Origin: Clostridium sp. UBA3947
Lineage (GTDB): Bacteria; Bacillota; Clostridia; Clostridiales; Clostridiaceae
Direction: 5' to 3'
DNA length: 9,540 nt
NCBI GenBank assembly: GCA_002385545.1
Contig: DGDR01000141.1
Span: 1-9,540, forward strand
Below the pieces are notes generated by a model. That model searched no databases. It was not told the DNA's origin and saw nothing but the letters and a program-made list of their open reading frames with translations. Made by a program: the position numbers and the translations under genes. Below are positions 8,103 to 9,540 of the stretch, in pieces. Each line of letters begins with the position of its first letter. Position 1 is the first letter of the stretch.

Positions 8103-8141
8103 ATATCTGGTATAGAAAATGCCCCAGGGGCATACCGATAT
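8103..8141. repeat. Long bulged dyad with GC-rich palindromic core upstream of the kinase gene
   Basis: The core is ATGCCCC-A-GGGGCAT (8119-8133), a perfect 15-bp inverted repeat. Outer arms ATATC-T-GGTAT (8103-8113) and ATACC-GATAT (8132-8141) pair over ten positions with a single T bulged, sharing A8132 and T8133 with the core as an alternative pairing. The left arm carries an unpaired segment near 8114-8120. As RNA the tip would be a CAG triloop on a GCCC/GGGC stem. There is no T-run after it, so it is not a plain terminator. Operator, leader-RNA structure or element end are all possible. Confidence 0.55.
8122..8132 (+). repeat. GC-rich 11-mer, copy 2, in the core of the second dyad
   Basis: CCCCAGGGGCA is identical to 7813-7823, offset by 309 bp in direct orientation. 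It forms most of the core of the 8103-8141 dyad. Similarity between the two sites outside the 11-mer is weak. Confidence 0.6.
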
Positions 8142-8213
8142 ATGTCTGTTTATGTCTAAAATTTCTTAATACCTAATAAGCCTATGTTCCATATACTATA
8201 ACATAACCAATAA

Positions 8214-8236
8214 AAAAGGTGATTATAATAAACATT
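8214..8236 (+). promoter_or_regulatory. Unusual translation start region of the kinase-like gene
   Basis: AAAGGTGAT (8215-8223) matches the anti-SD complement (AAGGAGGTGAT) in its GGTGAT part. The only standard start codon near it is GTG at 8219-8221, inside that match, leaving no spacer for SD use. In-frame ATA (8228) and ATT (8234) stand at more normal spacing, but both are very rare starts. Either the GTG is used with little SD help, or a non-standard codon is used. Confidence 0.4.
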
Positions 8237-8746
8237 ACAGGATTAGAAATAAGTAAACTTGAATTATTAGGTAAAGGAAGTCAAGGAAGGGTTTATAGAA
8301 TTGACAGTGAGAGATGCATAAAGATATTTAAGAAGCATTCTGCTTGCTATGATGAAACGAAAGCCTTTTTCATGGCTCTAGGGGATGAGCATTTCCCACA
8401 GCTTTATTCAGCGGGTCCTAATTATATTATTCGAGAATGTATAAATGGTATTGAGCTAGACAGATATTTGTCACGTAATGAACTAACTATGTCAATATCT
8501 GAAAAGATAATAGGCCTTTATGAAGCTATGAAGAAGGTTAAATTTAAAAGGTTGGATTCTGCTTTGTTTCATATATTCGTTACAACAGAAGGAAAATTAC
8601 GAGTAATAGATACGGCAAAAGCTTTAAAAAAGAAAACTATATATCCTAGATTATTATTAAAGTGTCTTGAGCAATTAGGATATAAGGATAAATTCTTAAA
8701 TTATGTACAATATATAAGGCCCGATCTTTATAATGTATGGAAGTAA
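8219..8746 (+). CDS. Minimal protein-kinase-fold protein (175 aa), atypical catalytic loop
   Basis: It shows a kinase N-lobe: glycine-rich loop L-G-K-G-S-Q-G-R-V (17-25), a VAIK-like C-I-K-I-F with K35 as the likely ATP-binding lysine, possible helix-C Glu at 46, and a hinge-like R-E-C-I-N-G-I-E-L (72-80). The catalytic loop is R-L-D113 with H118 where the Asn normally stands (A-L-F-H-I-F-V), and the DFG position reads D131-T-A. The two key acidic residues are therefore kept, while HRD, Asn and DFG are altered. Only about 45 residues follow, so the C-lobe is far shorter than in a full Ser/Thr kinase (about 250 aa). No membrane segment or sensor domain is present. It could be an active small kinase, an aminoglycoside-kinase-like enzyme or a pseudokinase. 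The start is uncertain: the GTG is inside the SD-like sequence, and the first in-frame ATG (residue 52) would remove the glycine loop. It is followed closely by a PHP gene, probably in one transcript. Confidence 0.75.
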   Translation: MIIINITGLEISKLELLGKGSQGRVYRIDSERCIKIFKKHSACYDETKAFFMALGDEHFPQLYSAGPNYIIRECINGIELDRYLSRNELTMSISEKIIGLYEAMKKVKFKRLDSALFHIFVTTEGKLRVIDTAKALKKKTIYPRLLLKCLEQLGYKDKFLNYVQYIRPDLYNVWK

Positions 8747-8772
8747 GAGACAAGTCAAATTCTCTAAGAAAA

Positions 8773-8795
8773 AAAGGGAGTTAAGTGATAATATG
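8773..8795 (+). promoter_or_regulatory. Ribosome binding site supporting the 8793 start of the PHP gene
   Basis: AAAGGGAG (8773-8780) lies 12 nt before ATG (8793-8795), slightly long, with a second weak match AAGTGAT (8784-8790) closer in. The alternative ATG at 8733 is preceded by CGATCTTTATA, with no SD. Confidence 0.6.
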
Positions 8796-9485
8796 TTTAA
8801 CCGAGGTGATTTCCATATACATTCTACAGCTTCTGATGGTGACCTGAGTCCAACTCAAGTAGTATATTTTGCTAAAAGTCGAAGTATAGACACTATTGCT
8901 ATTACAGATCACAACACTGTGGATGGCATTAATGAAGCTGCTAAGGCTGCTTCTCTTTATAATGTTACGGTAATTCCAGGTGTAGAGCTATCTACCAGAT
9001 ATAAGGGCGCTAGTGTCCATATTTTAGGCTATTTCAGATCTGCAAGCTATAATAGCAATATTTTTAGACATGTTCTTGAATTTCTACGTAATCATAGATA
9101 TAAAGATGCAAGGAAATTACTAAGTAATATTATTTATACTGAAAAGCAAAAAGGTCATCTAAGTATTCTAGAAGGCATAAATTTACTAAGAGCCTTTGAT
9201 GCATCTGTTGTGTTTGCTCATCCAGTTCGAATACAGAAGAAGTTGCTTTTGGAATTAATCAAATATCCCTTTGATGGAATAGAGGCTAAGTATTGCTGGA
9301 ATGGTTATGAGGATACTAAATATTTTGTTAGGTTAGCCTTAAGTAAATTTTCCTTTTATACTGGAGGTTCAGATTTTCATACAAATTCGGATAAAAAGCA
9401 GTCTCATTGTCTTATAGGACAACCTTACCTTGATTCATTAGAAATTAGAGCTTTTATTAAAAATTCTAAAGTACTAATTTTATAA
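8793..9485 (+). CDS. PHP-domain metal-dependent phosphoesterase (TrpH/YciV-like), compact form
   Basis: Numbered from the ATG at 8793 (230 aa), the metal-site motifs of the PHP family are all present: H8-x-H10 with D15, T-D39-H40-N, E65 in P-G-V-E-L, H76, A-H143-P, and the closing G-G-S-D194-F-H196. These fit a trinuclear metal centre that hydrolyses phosphoesters. Relatives include nucleotide/RNA 5'-end-acting enzymes such as E. coli YciV (RNase AM, about 290 aa) and other PHP phosphatases. The part between H76 and H143 is short, so the insertion subdomain of the larger enzymes is reduced, and the substrate cannot be named. Start choice: an ATG at 8733 would add 20 Lys/Arg-rich residues and overlap the kinase gene, but has no SD. 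The ATG at 8793 has AAAGGGAG (8773-8780) upstream and places H-x-H near the N-terminus, as in the family. The gap to the kinase stop is 46 nt, suggesting cotranscription. No terminator is visible in the remaining 55 nt. Confidence 0.88.
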   Translation: MFNRGDFHIHSTASDGDLSPTQVVYFAKSRSIDTIAITDHNTVDGINEAAKAASLYNVTVIPGVELSTRYKGASVHILGYFRSASYNSNIFRHVLEFLRNHRYKDARKLLSNIIYTEKQKGHLSILEGINLLRAFDASVVFAHPVRIQKKLLLELIKYPFDGIEAKYCWNGYEDTKYFVRLALSKFSFYTGGSDFHTNSDKKQSHCLIGQPYLDSLEIRAFIKNSKVLIL

Positions 9486-9540
9486 CTGTGATTAACAATT
9501 ATTATACTATATGTGAATATTTATCTTGAATTCGGCAAAT

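Larger units (their letters stand above)
7832..8218. other. 387-nt spacer between the ATPase operon and the kinase/PHP genes
   Basis: No convincing protein gene or structural RNA gene is seen here. In order it contains the terminator (7879-7910), a bulged dyad (7950-7977), an AT-rich segment, an 11-bp tandem repeat (8042-8069) overlapping a weak promoter candidate, a purine-rich run (about 8079-8102), a second bulged dyad (8103-8141) with a GC-rich core, and the leader up to the kinase start. The dyads and repeated 11-mer suggest regulatory sites or a remnant of a small mobile repeat. Confidence 0.7.

Noticed and set aside
8103..8141. Second dyad as a rho-independent terminator
   Set aside because: No T-run follows the 3' arm, and the operon already has a good terminator at 7879-7910.
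8119..8169. 16-codon frame beginning within the GC-rich dyad (ATG CCC CAG GGG ...)
   Set aside because: The purine-rich run upstream (about 8079-8102) is too far away and the start lies within a palindrome; nothing suggests a leader peptide.
9492..9520. TTAACA and TATACT near the window end as a promoter
   Set aside because: The two hexamers are only 5 nt apart, and no partner at 16-18 nt spacing is convincing.
1..9540. CRISPR array, tRNA, rRNA, integrase or transposase genes
   Set aside because: No regularly spaced repeats, cloverleaf, rRNA-like sequence or recombinase motifs seen on either strand.

Overview
The window is AT-rich with every supported gene on the plus strand, strong Shine-Dalgarno (SD) sequences (AAGGAGG type), ATG and GTG starts, and codons rich in A and T. 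This fits a low-GC Gram-positive anaerobe (Clostridia-like Firmicute). That assignment is an inference from composition and protein style; no rRNA or tRNA is present to confirm it.

Left block (24-7831, closed by a terminator at 7879-7910). Four genes are packed as one operon: a 62-residue zinc-ribbon protein, a three-pass membrane protein of the YqiJ type with a C-terminal OB-fold, a 672-residue YqiK-type flotillin (SPFH domain plus very long charged coiled coil), and a 1637-residue AAA+ ATPase of the family often labelled 'DNA repair ATPase' (N-terminal DUF3686-type region, coiled coil, MoxR-like AAA+ module). Gaps are 36, -4 and 15 nt. The YqiJ/YqiK pair would form a membrane microdomain scaffold. 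I infer that the ATPase acts on or from that scaffold, with the zinc ribbon as a small adaptor. The cellular role is not evident from sequence, and the 'DNA repair' label is weakly founded.

Middle (7832-8218, 387 nt without a convincing gene). It holds the operon terminator, two bulged dyad symmetries built around perfect inner palindromes, an 11-bp tandem repeat, a weak sigma-A-like promoter, and the second copy of a GC-rich 11-mer (CCCCAGGGGCA). The first copy lies in the last codons of the ATPase gene, so its C-terminal tail may have been altered by a repeat element.

Right block (8219-9485). A minimal protein-kinase-fold protein (175 aa, atypical catalytic loop) is followed by a compact PHP-domain phosphoesterase. 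They probably form a two-gene unit. The kinase has an odd translation start: its GTG is buried inside the SD-like sequence. The PHP gene is better started at 8793 than at the upstream ATG at 8733. The last 55 nt show nothing I can support.

The best candidate for an under-described system is the zinc ribbon-YqiJ-flotillin-giant AAA+ operon. The kinase-like/PHP pair and the structured spacer are secondary points of interest.
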